Part shown: piece by piece, positions 52,387-61,045 of the stretch
Layout of the letters: each line of letters begins with the position of its first letter
Position numbering within the stretch: the first letter of the stretch is position 1
NCBI GenBank assembly: GCA_030428865.1
Contig: JAUIEK010000007.1
Span: 1-64,000 of the forward strand
Length of the DNA stretch: 64,000 nucleotides
From: Bacteroidia bacterium
GTDB lineage: Bacteria; Bacteroidota; Bacteroidia; Flavobacteriales; Flavobacteriaceae
Reading direction: 5' to 3'
The notes under the pieces: generated by a model
Seen by the model: only the letters and a program-made list of their open reading frames with translations
Told to the model about the DNA's origin: nothing
Databases searched by the model: none
Made by a program: the position numbers and the translations under genes

Positions 52387-53559
52387 TTATGCGTAGATTG
52401 ATGTTGTTATTTTGCTAGCTTCTATAATTGCATGAATATCTCCATCTTGAATTTCTTTCTTCTTATCAGCAAAATTCAAAAATGTTTCATATACAACATC
52501 GAGCTGAAGCTTGGTTAATTCATATCCTACTTTTTTAGCTCTATAAGCCAATGCCGCTCTTCCGCTTCTTGCTGTCAAAACGATAGAAGATTCTATCACA
52601 CCCACATCTTTTGGATCTATGATTTCATAGGTACTTCGATTTTTAATTACTCCATCTTGATGGATTCCTGAGCTATGCGCAAACGCATTAGAACCAACAA
52701 TAGCCTTATTGGGTTGCACTAACATTCCCATACTCTCTGATACCAGTTTACTCATATCATTCAAACGTTGCGTATTAATATTTGTATCTAAATTAAGATA
52801 TGGATGTTGTTTTAAAATCATTACAACTTCTTCTAGAGATGTATTTCCTGCTCGCTCTCCTATTCCATTAATTGTACATTCTATTTGACGAGCTCCATTG
52901 AGAACTCCCGCTATCGAGTTAGCTGTTGCCAAACCTAAATCATTATGGCAATGACAAGAAAGTGTTACCTTTTCTATTCCTTTCACATTAGATCGTAAAT
53001 AATTTATTTTAGCTCCATACTCTTCTGGCAAGCAATATCCTGTGGTATCTGGAATGTTTAAAACAGTGGCTCCTGCTTTAATAACCTCTTCGCAAACTCG
53101 TGCTAGAAATTCATTGTCCGTTCTGCCCGCATCTTCTGCATAAAACTCTATATCTTCTACAAAAGATTTTGCATATTTAACAGCCTCTACTGCTCGTTCT
53201 ATAACTTTTTCTCTAGATGATTTAAACTTATAATTAATATGAGAATCGGATGTTCCAATACCTGTGTGAACTCTGGGTTTTTTAGCATACCTGAGTGCTT
53301 CTGCCGCTACTTCTATATCTTTCTTAACAGCTCTAGTAAGCCCACAAACTGTTGCATTTTTAACAACTTTTGCCACTTCACTTACCGATGAAAAATCACC
53401 AGGGCTAGAAACAGGAAAACCTGCTTCAATAATATCTACACCTAAAAGATCAAGCTGTTGCGCAATAACTACTTTTTGTTCTGTATTTAATTTACATCCT
53501 GGAACTTGCTCTCCATCTCGAAGCGTTGTATCAAAAATATCAACCTTATCTTTTGCCAT
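52387..53559 (-). CDS. leuA: 2-Isopropylmalate synthase, short form lacking the regulatory domain
   Basis: 390 aa. The catalytic TIM barrel is complete: [15 protein letters not shown] (10-24), metal histidines in [17 protein letters not shown] near 196-212, and [17 protein letters not shown]. It ends soon after the first linker, so the C-terminal LeuA dimer/leucine-binding domain of long (about 510 aa) enzymes is missing, as is usual in Flavobacteriia. It condenses acetyl-CoA with 2-oxoisovalerate. It heads the leuACDB operon, divergent from the plus-strand helical protein. Confidence 0.92.
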   Translation of the reverse strand: MAKDKVDIFDTTLRDGEQVPGCKLNTEQKVVIAQQLDLLGVDIIEAGFPVSSPGDFSSVSEVAKVVKNATVCGLTRAVKKDIEVAAEALRYAKKPRVHTGIGTSDSHINYKFKSSREKVIERAVEAVKYAKSFVEDIEFYAEDAGRTDNEFLARVCEEVIKAGATVLNIPDTTGYCLPEEYGAKINYLRSNVKGIEKVTLSCHCHNDLGLATANSIAGVLNGARQIECTINGIGERAGNTSLEEVVMILKQHPYLNLDTNINTQRLNDMSKLVSESMGMLVQPNKAIVGSNAFAHSSGIHQDGVIKNRSTYEIIDPKDVGVIESSIVLTARSGRAALAYRAKKVGYELTKLQLDVVYETFLNFADKKKEIQDGDIHAIIEASKITTSIYA

Positions 53560-53588
53560 TTTTGTACTAATATTTCTTTATTACTAAA

Positions 53589-53596
53589 CAAAAGTA
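53589..53596 (-). promoter_or_regulatory. Candidate -7 box for leuA
   Basis: Minus strand TACTTTTG, an exact TAnnTTTG match, 30 bases upstream of the leuA ATG. No clear -33 partner. Confidence 0.4.
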
Positions 53597-53708
53597 TATT
53601 TTGGTTTTATGGATATTTTTAAAAAACAGTTTTGCATTACAATGCTTAAAAGAATCTATCAAAACAAAAACCATTGTAAATCAATTACTTAAATTTTTAT
53701 TTACTACG

Positions 53709-55253
53709 ATGACAAACCATCAAAAAGACAATTTATTTGTATTAATAAAGTCGTTGTCAAAATCTGAAAAACGACAATTTAAACTTTATGTAGGGAGATT
53801 AGACGGCAATACTGATTCTAAATTTTTGGCATTGTTCAATCTTTTAGATAAATCTTCTAATTACAATGAAAAAGTCATCTTAAATAGTAACATTGTTAAA
53901 AAAGCGCAACTATCCAACTTAAAAGCACATTTATATAGACAAATACTTATTAGTTTACGACTCAATCCTTCTAGGCAAAACATACGTATACAGATTAGAG
54001 AGCAGCTAGACTTTGCCACTATTTTATACCACAAAGGATTGTATAAACAAAGCTTAAAAATACTGGATAGAGCCAAAAAAACCGCAGTTGAATATCAAGA
54101 GAAAAATATTGCTTATGAGATTGTAGAATTAGAAAAAGTAATTGAATCACAGTATATTACAAGAAGCATTACAGGAAGAGCAGATGAACTTGTATTACAA
54201 GCCAAACAGTTAAGTATGGATAATGTTATAGCCAGTAAGCTATCAAATTTATCACTTCAGTTGTACGGAATTCTTCTCAAAACAGGTTATATAAAAAATG
54301 ATAAAGAGTATAAAGTAATCACCAAATATTTTAGTGATCGGCTACCGAAAGTTACCATAAGTAAATTAGGATTTCGTGAAAAATTGTGGCTGTATAAATC
54401 TCATTTATGGTATAATTTTTTAACGCATGACTTTCTTGGCTGCTACAAATATTCTTCTAAGTGGGTTGACTTATTTTATGGTAATGAAACAATGATTTAT
54501 TTAAATCCAGTATTTTATCTCAAAGGAAATCATTACTTATTGGAGTCTTTGTTTCTGCTAAGACATCATTCAAAATTTGAGTCTTCTCTTCATCAACTAG
54601 AATCTGTTTTACAATCAAGTGAGTTTCCAAAAGATGACAATATCGAAGCATTAAAGTTTATGTATTTAACTAGCAATAAACTAAATCTTCATTTTATGAA
54701 AGGAACTTTTAATGAAGGTCTTCCTATCATAACTAATATTTTAAAAGGAATAAAAAAATACCAAAATCGTATTGATGAACACCATATTATGCTCTTTTAT
54801 TACAAAATTGCATGCCTTTATTTTGGTGCTGGAAATAATAAAAAATGTATTGAATTTTTAGATCGGATTATCAACAACGGAGCATTAAAAATGAGAGAAG
54901 ATTTATTGTGTTTTTCTCGCATATTAAATGTAATTGCTCATTACGAAGAAGGATTGGACTATCATCTAGAAGTTCAGCTAAAAAGTACTTATAAGTTTTT
55001 ACTAAAAATGAATGATCTTCATGAAGTGCAAAAAGCCATTCTTTCTTTTTTAAGAAGATTAGGAAATGTGTACCCGCATCAAATAAAAAACGAGTTCAAA
55101 AAATTGCACAAGAAATTAAAAAACTATGAAAAAGACCCTTATGAACAACGTTCTTTCTTATACTTAGATATTCTTTCTTGGCTAGAAAGCAAAATAGATA
55201 ACAAGCCTGTTTCTCAGATTATTCAGGATAAATTCAGAAAATTGAAGCATTAA
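53709..55253 (+). CDS. Conserved helical protein of unknown function
   Basis: 514 aa from ATG 53709 (MTNHQKDNLFVLIKSLSKSE); an upstream start at 53601 would overlap the leuA promoter and adds a segment unlike the rest. The protein is soluble, Lys-rich and mostly helical, with paired helices that resemble TPR-like repeats (YHKGLYKQSLKILDRAKKTA, AGNNKKCIEFLDRIINNGAL). It has no signal peptide and no catalytic motif I recognise. Similar proteins occur as hypotheticals across Bacteroidota. It converges with tRNA-Leu. Confidence 0.75.
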   Translation: MTNHQKDNLFVLIKSLSKSEKRQFKLYVGRLDGNTDSKFLALFNLLDKSSNYNEKVILNSNIVKKAQLSNLKAHLYRQILISLRLNPSRQNIRIQIREQLDFATILYHKGLYKQSLKILDRAKKTAVEYQEKNIAYEIVELEKVIESQYITRSITGRADELVLQAKQLSMDNVIASKLSNLSLQLYGILLKTGYIKNDKEYKVITKYFSDRLPKVTISKLGFREKLWLYKSHLWYNFLTHDFLGCYKYSSKWVDLFYGNETMIYLNPVFYLKGNHYLLESLFLLRHHSKFESSLHQLESVLQSSEFPKDDNIEALKFMYLTSNKLNLHFMKGTFNEGLPIITNILKGIKKYQNRIDEHHIMLFYYKIACLYFGAGNNKKCIEFLDRIINNGALKMREDLLCFSRILNVIAHYEEGLDYHLEVQLKSTYKFLLKMNDLHEVQKAILSFLRRLGNVYPHQIKNEFKKLHKKLKNYEKDPYEQRSFLYLDILSWLESKIDNKPVSQIIQDKFRKLKH

Positions 55254-55268
55254 AAATATCACAAAAAG

Positions 55269-55296
55269 AAAAGCTTCTCAAAATTGAGAAGCTTTT
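55269..55296 (-). terminator. Terminator after tRNA-Leu, probably bidirectional
   Basis: Perfect 12-base-pair stem (arms AAAAGCTTCTCA 55269-55280 and 55285-55296, loop AAAT), with a good U run on the minus side. It also follows the plus-strand helical-protein gene. Confidence 0.8.
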
Positions 55297-55297
55297 G

Positions 55298-55379
55298 TGC
55301 GGGTGAAGGGAGTCGAACCCCCACGCCTCGCGGCACTAGATCCTAAGTCTAGCGTGTCTACCAATTCCACCACACCCGC
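55298..55379 (-). tRNA. tRNA-Leu (anticodon TAG)
   Basis: On the minus strand the sequence folds as a class II tRNA: acceptor stem GCGGGTG/CACCCGC with discriminator A, D-arm GGTGGAATTGGTAGACAC, anticodon stem CTAGA/TCTAG with loop CTTAGGA (anticodon TAG), a long variable arm, and a T-arm GGGGGTTCGACTCCC. CCA is not encoded. It has a clear promoter upstream. Confidence 0.95.
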
Positions 55380-55397
55380 AAAACAAATTTAGGACTG

Positions 55398-55427
55398 CAA
55401 ATATACGCATTCAGCTTAAATAGCAAA
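55398..55427 (-). promoter_or_regulatory. Promoter of tRNA-Leu
   Basis: On minus, TTTG (55427-55424), an 18-base spacer and TATATTTG (55405-55398) form an exact match to the Bacteroidota -33/-7 pattern, ending 18 bases before the tRNA 5' end. Confidence 0.75.
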
Positions 55428-55478
55428 GTGCTTACGAGGTAATTTTTGTTATTTTTGACATCCACATTAATGTTTCAT

Positions 55479-56867
55479 ATGACTACAACCAAAGAATATA
55501 TACAAGAAAACAAAGATCGTTTTATACAAGAATTAATAGAACTCCTTAAGATTCCGTCTATCAGTGCAGATTCAGCATATAAAAATGATATTTTGCAAGC
55601 GGCAGATAACATAAAAATTCGTTTACAAGAAGCTGGATGTAGCATTGTAGAGATTTGTGAAACACCAGGAAACCCTGTGGTTTATGGGGAAAAAATAATT
55701 GATTCAACCTTACCAACAGTACTCGTTTATGGTCATTACGATGTGCAACCTGCAGATCCTATAGAGCTTTGGGAATCTCCTCCTTTTGAGCCTGTTATCA
55801 AAAAAACAAAAACTCATCCTGAAGGTGCTATTTTTGCCAGAGGAGCTTGTGATGACAAAGGTCAATTATATATGCATGTAAAAGCTCTGGAGTACATGAC
55901 AGCTACAGAAAGTCTGCCCTGTAATGTAAAATTTATGATTGAAGGTGAAGAAGAAGTAGGCTCCAAAAATTTAGAATGGTTTATAAAGCAAAACCAAGAA
56001 AAATTAGCAAACGATGTGATTTTAATTTCCGATACAGGGATGATTAGTAACTCCCAGCCATCAATTACAACTGGTTTGCGCGGGTTAAGTTATGTAGAAG
56101 TTGAAGTTACTGGACCTAATAGAGATTTACACTCTGGTTTATATGGAGGAGCAGTAGCAAATCCTATCAATATTTTAACACAAATGATTGCTTCTTTGCA
56201 TGATAAAAATAACCATATAACTATTCCTGGGTTTTATGACAAAGTAGTAGAGCTTTCTAAGGAGGAAAGAGCTGAAATGGGAAAAGCCCCTTTTTCTTTA
56301 GACGATTATAAACAAGCACTAGAAATTGAAGATATTCATGGAGAAAAGGGCTACACAACAAATGAACGCAATTCCATAAGACCTACATTGGACGTTAATG
56401 GAATCTGGGGTGGCTACATAGGTGAAGGAGCAAAAACAGTGATTCCTTCTAAAGCATTTGCAAAAATTTCTATGCGTTTAGTTCCTAATCAAGATTGGGA
56501 AGAAATTACAGAGCTATTTACAAAACATTTTAAAAGTATTGCTCCAAAATCTGTAAAAGTAAAAGTAACACCTCATCACGGTGGGCAAGGTTATGTCACC
56601 CCAATAGAAAGTATTGGTTACCAAGCTGCCAGTAAGGCTTATGAAGCTACTTTTGGAATCAAACCCATACCACAAAGAAGTGGAGGAAGCATTCCTATCG
56701 TTTCTTTATTTGAGCAAGAATTAAAAAGTAAAACTATATTGATGGGATTCGGTTTAGATAGTGATGCCATTCATTCGCCCAATGAGCATTTTGGAGTCTT
56801 CAATTACTTAAAAGGAATTGAAACGATTCCTTTATTTTACAAATATTTTACAGAATTATCAAAATAA
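55479..56867 (+). CDS. M20-family dipeptidase
   Basis: 462 aa from ATG 55479 (MTTTKEYIQENKDRFIQELI); ATG 55470 adds three residues, and an upstream TTG at 55446 is unlikely. Metal-binding and catalytic motifs of M20 peptidases are visible: VYGHYDVQPADP (His86), ARGACDDKGQ, and IEGEEEVGSKN. It is probably a cytosolic zinc dipeptidase or carnosinase-like enzyme cleaving dipeptides. A possible -7 box TATTTTTG lies at 55450-55457. It converges with the lipoprotein PPIase gene. Confidence 0.9.
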   Translation: MTTTKEYIQENKDRFIQELIELLKIPSISADSAYKNDILQAADNIKIRLQEAGCSIVEICETPGNPVVYGEKIIDSTLPTVLVYGHYDVQPADPIELWESPPFEPVIKKTKTHPEGAIFARGACDDKGQLYMHVKALEYMTATESLPCNVKFMIEGEEEVGSKNLEWFIKQNQEKLANDVILISDTGMISNSQPSITTGLRGLSYVEVEVTGPNRDLHSGLYGGAVANPINILTQMIASLHDKNNHITIPGFYDKVVELSKEERAEMGKAPFSLDDYKQALEIEDIHGEKGYTTNERNSIRPTLDVNGIWGGYIGEGAKTVIPSKAFAKISMRLVPNQDWEEITELFTKHFKSIAPKSVKVKVTPHHGGQGYVTPIESIGYQAASKAYEATFGIKPIPQRSGGSIPIVSLFEQELKSKTILMGFGLDSDAIHSPNEHFGVFNYLKGIETIPLFYKYFTELSK

Positions 56868-56891
56868 AAAAGCAGCAAATGCTACTTTTTT
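56866..56891. terminator. Shared terminator of convergent M20 and PPIase genes
   Basis: Arms 56866-56877 (AAAAAAGCAGCA) and 56880-56891 (TGCTACTTTTTT) pair with one mismatch/wobble and carry A/T runs on both sides. The hairpin begins at the M20 stop and touches the PPIase stop. Confidence 0.65.
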
Positions 56892-57516
56892 ATTTTATTA
56901 CATATGCTTTCTTAATAAAGTCTATTTCTGGATAATTCTTTCTGATAAATTTATTTCCATGGGTTTGGATAGAGTCTTGTCTCATACCCAACTTATCTCC
57001 ATATTCGCCATAAAATTTTAGAATATTCTCTGACCCAGAAATTACCTTAGCAATTACTGGGAAACCTTTAACACCTCCATATTCTATTTTATCTAAACGA
57101 TGATTATCTTTTAAATTGATAAAGATTTGAGTTGTTCTGGTTTTTTTTCCAGCTCTGGCAAAAGAAATAGTCATTGAGTCGTTTTTTTGTAACACAGGTT
57201 CATCATTAATAGGATATTTTTTCCAACTCTTGTTTACAACAGAATCGTTATGAATTCCAAACTGTGCTACAAAATTTGGAACTACTCTAAAAACAGCTAC
57301 ATCCGTATAAAATCCATTTTTTATAAGCTGATATAATCTATCTACACCTTGTGGAGACCACTCTCTTTTAGCCTCAATATCAAAATTACCTTGCGTAGTT
57401 TCAAACCTTGCTTTAAAGTATTCTGGAGCTTTCTGCTCTGTCCATTTTTCTTTAAAAACTTTTTGACTACAAGCAACGAATAAAATAGTTAGAAGAACAA
57501 GAATAATTTTTCTCAT
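56890..57516 (-). CDS. Cyclophilin-type peptidyl-prolyl isomerase lipoprotein
   Basis: 208 aa from ATG 57516, chosen since MRKIILVLLTILFVACSQKV is a lipoprotein signal with Cys16; a longer frame would place 15 residues before it. The cyclophilin fold shows FETTQGNFDIEAKREWSPQG, YTDVAVFRVVPNFVAQFGIH, MTISFARAGKKTRTTQIFIN and GFPVIAKVISGSENI. It should speed proline isomerisation during folding in the envelope. The active-site Phe/Gln region is partly altered compared with classical cyclophilins (RVVPNFVAQFG retained). Confidence 0.87.
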   Translation of the reverse strand: MRKIILVLLTILFVACSQKVFKEKWTEQKAPEYFKARFETTQGNFDIEAKREWSPQGVDRLYQLIKNGFYTDVAVFRVVPNFVAQFGIHNDSVVNKSWKKYPINDEPVLQKNDSMTISFARAGKKTRTTQIFINLKDNHRLDKIEYGGVKGFPVIAKVISGSENILKFYGEYGDKLGMRQDSIQTHGNKFIRKNYPEIDFIKKAYVIK

Positions 57517-57578
57517 AATAAGGTTTAATTTTTGATAGTTACCAAAGATACCAAAATACACTTAACAATATTTTTACT

Positions 57579-57618
57579 CTACCCTTGTAGAATTTAATTT
57601 TTTATTCTATACTTGTAG
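57579..57618 (+). promoter_or_regulatory. Two BlaI-type operators at the blaI promoter
   Basis: CTACCCTTGTAG (57579-57590) and CTATACTTGTAG (57607-57618) are near-identical dyads 28 bases apart; each differs at one base from a CTACA-NN-TGTAG palindrome. The second overlaps a -7-like TATACTTG, and TTG in the first could be the -33. They lie 20 bases before the BlaI start, as expected for autoregulation. Confidence 0.65.
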
Positions 57619-57637
57619 AGATTAAAGTTCAATAAGC

Positions 57638-58009
57638 ATGCAATTATCAAAAACAGAAGAGCAATTAATGGAATATATATGGAAACGAAACAAAGCTTTT
57701 ATGAAAGATTTGTTAGATGATTTTCCAGAACCAAAACCTGCAACTACAACAGTTGCTACACTTTTAAAAAGAATTACTGATAAAGGTTTTATTAGCTACA
57801 ATGTGTTTGGTAAATCTAGAGAATATTATCCTTTGGTAAAAAAATCTGACTATTTCTCAAAGTATGTTAATGGTTTGATAAAAAACTTTTTTAATAATTC
57901 TGCAAGTCAATTTGCTTCTTTTTTTACCAAAGAAACAAACTTGAGTAATGAAGAACTTGAAGAGTTGCGTAAAATTATTGACAATCAAATTAAAGAGAAC
58001 AAAAAATGA
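57638..58009 (+). CDS. BlaI/MecI/CopY-family transcriptional repressor
   Basis: 123 aa winged-helix protein (MQLSKTEEQLMEYIWKRNKA, then PATTTVATLLKRITDKGFIS). The wing continues YNVFGKSREYYPLVKKSDYF and a C-terminal dimer helix follows. BlaI-type repressors are released when a membrane M56 peptidase partner cleaves them. That partner is encoded next, overlapping by four bases. Two operator-like dyads precede the gene. Target genes beyond its own operon are unknown; a beta-lactamase is not in the window. Confidence 0.92.
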   Translation: MQLSKTEEQLMEYIWKRNKAFMKDLLDDFPEPKPATTTVATLLKRITDKGFISYNVFGKSREYYPLVKKSDYFSKYVNGLIKNFFNNSASQFASFFTKETNLSNEELEELRKIIDNQIKENKK

Positions 58010-59229
58010 TTTTATATCTAATTAAATACGGATTGTGCTTAGCTATTTTACTTGCTTTTTACCATTTGGTTTTAGAGCGAGAAAAAATGCATCGATTTAA
58101 CAGATTTTATTTACTATTGAGTCTTTTGGTAGCAGCAGTTATTCCTTTTATTTCAATAGAAGTTAGCTCTGATAGTTCATCAGAAGTTCTAAATCAAAAA
58201 ATTTTAGATCACACACTTGTAAACACAGAACCTATTGCAGAGAAATCAGGATTTAACCTCTATAATTTAGCATATATAATTTATTTCTTAATAGCTTCAG
58301 TTTTATCTTTTCGGTTTATCAGAAACATTCTGAAGTTAATTAATAAAAAAACACAAAACACTTTTATTAATTACAAAGGAGCTACTTTAATTTTGGTAGA
58401 AGATAAAATTTTACCTCATTCGTTTTGGAACTATATCTATATTAATAAGCAACAATTTGAAAATAAAGAAATAGAGGAAGAATTATTAACACATGAGTTA
58501 ACCCACGTAAAACAAAAGCACACCTTTGATGTATTGTTTTTAGAACTTCTTCAAATACTATTTTGGTTTAATCCGCTAATTTTTTGGGTAAAAAAAGCCA
58601 TACAATTAAATCATGAATTTTTAGCCGATGAATCTGTTATTTCATCGTACAAAAATATTTCTAAGTATCAGTATTTACTGTTAGATAAAGCTACTTGGAA
58701 CAACGCATATTACTTGGCCAGTAATTTGAATTATTCACTTACAAAAAAACGATTATTAAAAATGAAAACACAAAATTCAAAAACTACAGAACTATTAAAA
58801 AAGGTAGCTGTACTGCCACTAATAACTGGTCTGTTATTTCTTTTTGCTAATAAAATAGAAGCTCAAAAAAGCAAGAAAAATGTTAAACCTGTAAAAATAG
58901 AGGTTGTAAAAAAACCAAATAAAACAGCAAAAACTAATACTAAAGAAAAAGAACTCAAATATCTTGAGCCTGTAATAAATAAAATAGGACCTAAAAAATT
59001 TGAAGAATTAAAAAACAGCAACAGGTATGCTATTTGTATAGATGGTAAATTTGTAGACAATAGTACATTAAACAATTACAGTCCTTCTGATTTTGCCACT
59101 TTTTATGAAGGACGCGTACCTAAGAGTGCTCGCTCCATGCGTTTCCCTCAAGAAATTCAGTGTATACTTTATACAAACTCCTACTATAATAAAAGATTTA
59201 AAGGAGCTAAAATTGAAGTAACTAATTAA
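58006..59229 (+). CDS. BlaR1-like M56 membrane metallopeptidase without penicillin-binding domain
   Basis: 407 aa. Membrane helices at about 3-20, 35-52, 85-103 and 262-286. The zinc motif is HELTH at 163-167 in LLTHELTHVKQKHTFD; a later Asn-His-Glu (LNHEFLADESVI) supplies the remaining ligands of M56 enzymes. The C-terminus is a Lys-rich linker (QKSKKNVKPVKIEVVKKPNK) and a roughly 90-residue domain that does not resemble the class D beta-lactamase-like sensor of BlaR1. Hence the signal sensed is probably not a beta-lactam. Translationally coupled with the BlaI gene. Confidence 0.88.
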   Translation: MILYLIKYGLCLAILLAFYHLVLEREKMHRFNRFYLLLSLLVAAVIPFISIEVSSDSSSEVLNQKILDHTLVNTEPIAEKSGFNLYNLAYIIYFLIASVLSFRFIRNILKLINKKTQNTFINYKGATLILVEDKILPHSFWNYIYINKQQFENKEIEEELLTHELTHVKQKHTFDVLFLELLQILFWFNPLIFWVKKAIQLNHEFLADESVISSYKNISKYQYLLLDKATWNNAYYLASNLNYSLTKKRLLKMKTQNSKTTELLKKVAVLPLITGLLFLFANKIEAQKSKKNVKPVKIEVVKKPNKTAKTNTKEKELKYLEPVINKIGPKKFEELKNSNRYAICIDGKFVDNSTLNNYSPSDFATFYEGRVPKSARSMRFPQEIQCILYTNSYYNKRFKGAKIEVTN

Positions 59230-59233
59230 CCTA

Positions 59234-59280
59234 TAAAAACATAAAAACATTTCATTTGAAATGTTTTTATGTTTTTATTA
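59234..59280 (+). terminator. Terminator after the M56 peptidase gene
   Basis: A perfect 21-base-pair inverted repeat (arms 59234-59254 and 59257-59277, loop TT), rich in A and T with CATTTCA/TGAAATG at the tip, follows the stop. GC content is low, but symmetry is complete. Confidence 0.65.
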
Positions 59281-59336
59281 AGTAACATTTTATTTTTTAG
59301 CACGTTATACATATTACTAACCATAAACTTTTTACT

Positions 59337-60437
59337 GTGCTTAAAAAATTCTTCCTTATTTGCTCTGGAGTTGATTTAAATTTAATTAACTCATGTTCTA
59401 ACGGAGAGCAAAACAAATACGCAGGTATTGGCGCTACTGTTTTTTTTACAGCAGTAATGGCTTCTTTAGCTGGCAGTTATGCTTTGTATACAATTTTCGA
59501 TTCAGTATTCATGGCTATATTTTTTGGATTGATCTGGGGTTTATTAATTTTTAATTTAGATCGGTTTATTGTTTCAACTATCAAAAAACACGATTCTAAA
59601 CGGACAGAAGTTCTTCAAGCAACTCCAAGAATTATACTTGCCATTATTATTGCTATGGTTATTTCTAAACCACTAGAATTAAAGATTTTTGAAAAAGAGA
59701 TTAATCAGGTTTTACTTACAGAGAAAAACCAAATGACGTTGGATAATAAAGCACAAATTTCTAAACAATTTGAATCTGAAATAGCAAAACTTCAAAACGG
59801 AATTACCTCTTTAAAAGAAGAAGTTACTAGTAAAGAAAAAGAAGTAAATGATCTTTATGAAACCTACATTGCAGAAGCTGAAGGAAGAAAAGGAACAAAA
59901 CTAGTAGGTAAAGGTCCTGTTTATAAAGAAAAACGAGAAAAACACGATGCCGCTCTAAAAGAGTTATCTGACCTTAAACAAAAAAACGTAGCTAAAATTC
60001 AGACTAATGAACAAGCGATAGCACAATTACAGATAAAACAAAAAGATACAGAAGCAAAAACACAACCAGTAATAGACAATTTTGATGGCTTTATGGCACG
60101 GATTAATGCACTCGAAAAACTACCTTGGCTTCCTTCTTTTTTCATTTTCTTACTTTTTTTAGCTATAGAGACTGCTCCTATTTTTACGAAATTAATTTCA
60201 TCTAAAGGAGAGTACGATTACAAGTTACAAGATCAAGAAACTGCTGTTAAAAATTGGGTAAAGCAACAAGTGCAAGAAAGAGATGAAATGTTACAAACCG
60301 ATGCCGCCATAAACAATAAAGTTTACTCAGATGTGCAAGAAGATGAAGACATTTACAACTATAAACGAAAAAAGACGCAAGAACTTATGAAAGCTCAGGC
60401 TAATTCTTTTTTTAAAAAGCAGCAAAAGCTATTATAA
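59337..60437 (+). CDS. DUF4407 membrane protein
   Basis: 366 aa, GTG start (MLKKFFLICSGVDLNLINSC). Membrane helices at about 29-48, 55-75, 88-106 and 255-275; the central region 125-245 is a long charged coiled coil (KEEVTSKEKEVNDLYETYIA). The pattern KYAGIGATVFFTAVMASLAG with LIFNLDRFIVSTIKK defines DUF4407. Function is not known. A helical cytosolic or periplasmic stalk between helices 3 and 4 is clear. It converges with the PhnA gene, seven bases away. Confidence 0.9.
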   Translation: MLKKFFLICSGVDLNLINSCSNGEQNKYAGIGATVFFTAVMASLAGSYALYTIFDSVFMAIFFGLIWGLLIFNLDRFIVSTIKKHDSKRTEVLQATPRIILAIIIAMVISKPLELKIFEKEINQVLLTEKNQMTLDNKAQISKQFESEIAKLQNGITSLKEEVTSKEKEVNDLYETYIAEAEGRKGTKLVGKGPVYKEKREKHDAALKELSDLKQKNVAKIQTNEQAIAQLQIKQKDTEAKTQPVIDNFDGFMARINALEKLPWLPSFFIFLLFLAIETAPIFTKLISSKGEYDYKLQDQETAVKNWVKQQVQERDEMLQTDAAINNKVYSDVQEDEDIYNYKRKKTQELMKAQANSFFKKQQKLL

Positions 60438-60444
60438 CAAACCG

Positions 60445-61023
60445 TTATATTTTTTTAACGTAATCTGTTACAATTACTATTGTTTGTGAACCTACTTTTC
60501 CTTCTATATATTTTTCATTCTCTGGGTCTAAAGAAATTCTACGAACTGCAGTTCCTTGTTTAGCTACCATACTAGAACCTTTTACCTTTAAATCTTTAAT
60601 TAACACAACAGAATCTCCTGCTTCTAGTTTATTACCGTTACAATCTTTATGAAGTATTTTTTCATTTTCCTCTAAGCCCTCCTCTGTTATTTTGGCGAAT
60701 AGCAAGTCTTCTTCTTCCAAATACATCATGTCTAGTAAATCTTGTGGCCAACCTTCTTGCTTTAGTCTGGATAACATTCTCCAAGCCATTATCTTTACAG
60801 CCCTATGCTCTGACCACATACTATCATTTAAGCAACGCCAATGATTTGCATCTGTTTGCTCTGGATTTTCAATTTGTTCTTTACATATTTGGCAAACTAA
60901 TAGAGAATTATCTTTCCCTACTTTAGAAATAGGCGGAATTTCATATACAGATAAGTCCTTTTTTTGACCACATAATTCACACTGATTATCACTTCTTACT
61001 TCCAGTTCTTGTAACAAACTCAT
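60445..61023 (-). CDS. PhnA-domain protein with zinc-ribbon N-terminus
   Basis: 192 aa. The N-terminal half has a Cys4 ribbon (CELCGQKKDLSVYEIPP, LLVCQICKEQI), and the C-terminal domain of about 65 residues is PhnA-like (DCNGNKLEAGDSVVLIKDLK, VKGSSMVAKQGTAVRRISLD). Despite the name, PhnA-domain proteins are not needed for phosphonate use; their role is unknown. It lies 22 bases downstream... of no promoter I can see, and follows the adenine deaminase gene in order on minus only by proximity (the deaminase stop is at 61046). Confidence 0.85.
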   Translation of the reverse strand: MSLLQELEVRSDNQCELCGQKKDLSVYEIPPISKVGKDNSLLVCQICKEQIENPEQTDANHWRCLNDSMWSEHRAVKIMAWRMLSRLKQEGWPQDLLDMMYLEEEDLLFAKITEEGLEENEKILHKDCNGNKLEAGDSVVLIKDLKVKGSSMVAKQGTAVRRISLDPENEKYIEGKVGSQTIVIVTDYVKKI

Positions 61024-61045
61024 TGTTTAGTTTTAAGCGAAGGTA

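Noticed and set aside
53601..53708. Upstream start for the 514-aa helical protein
   Set aside because: It lies in the leuA promoter region, and the extra residues look like translated intergenic sequence.
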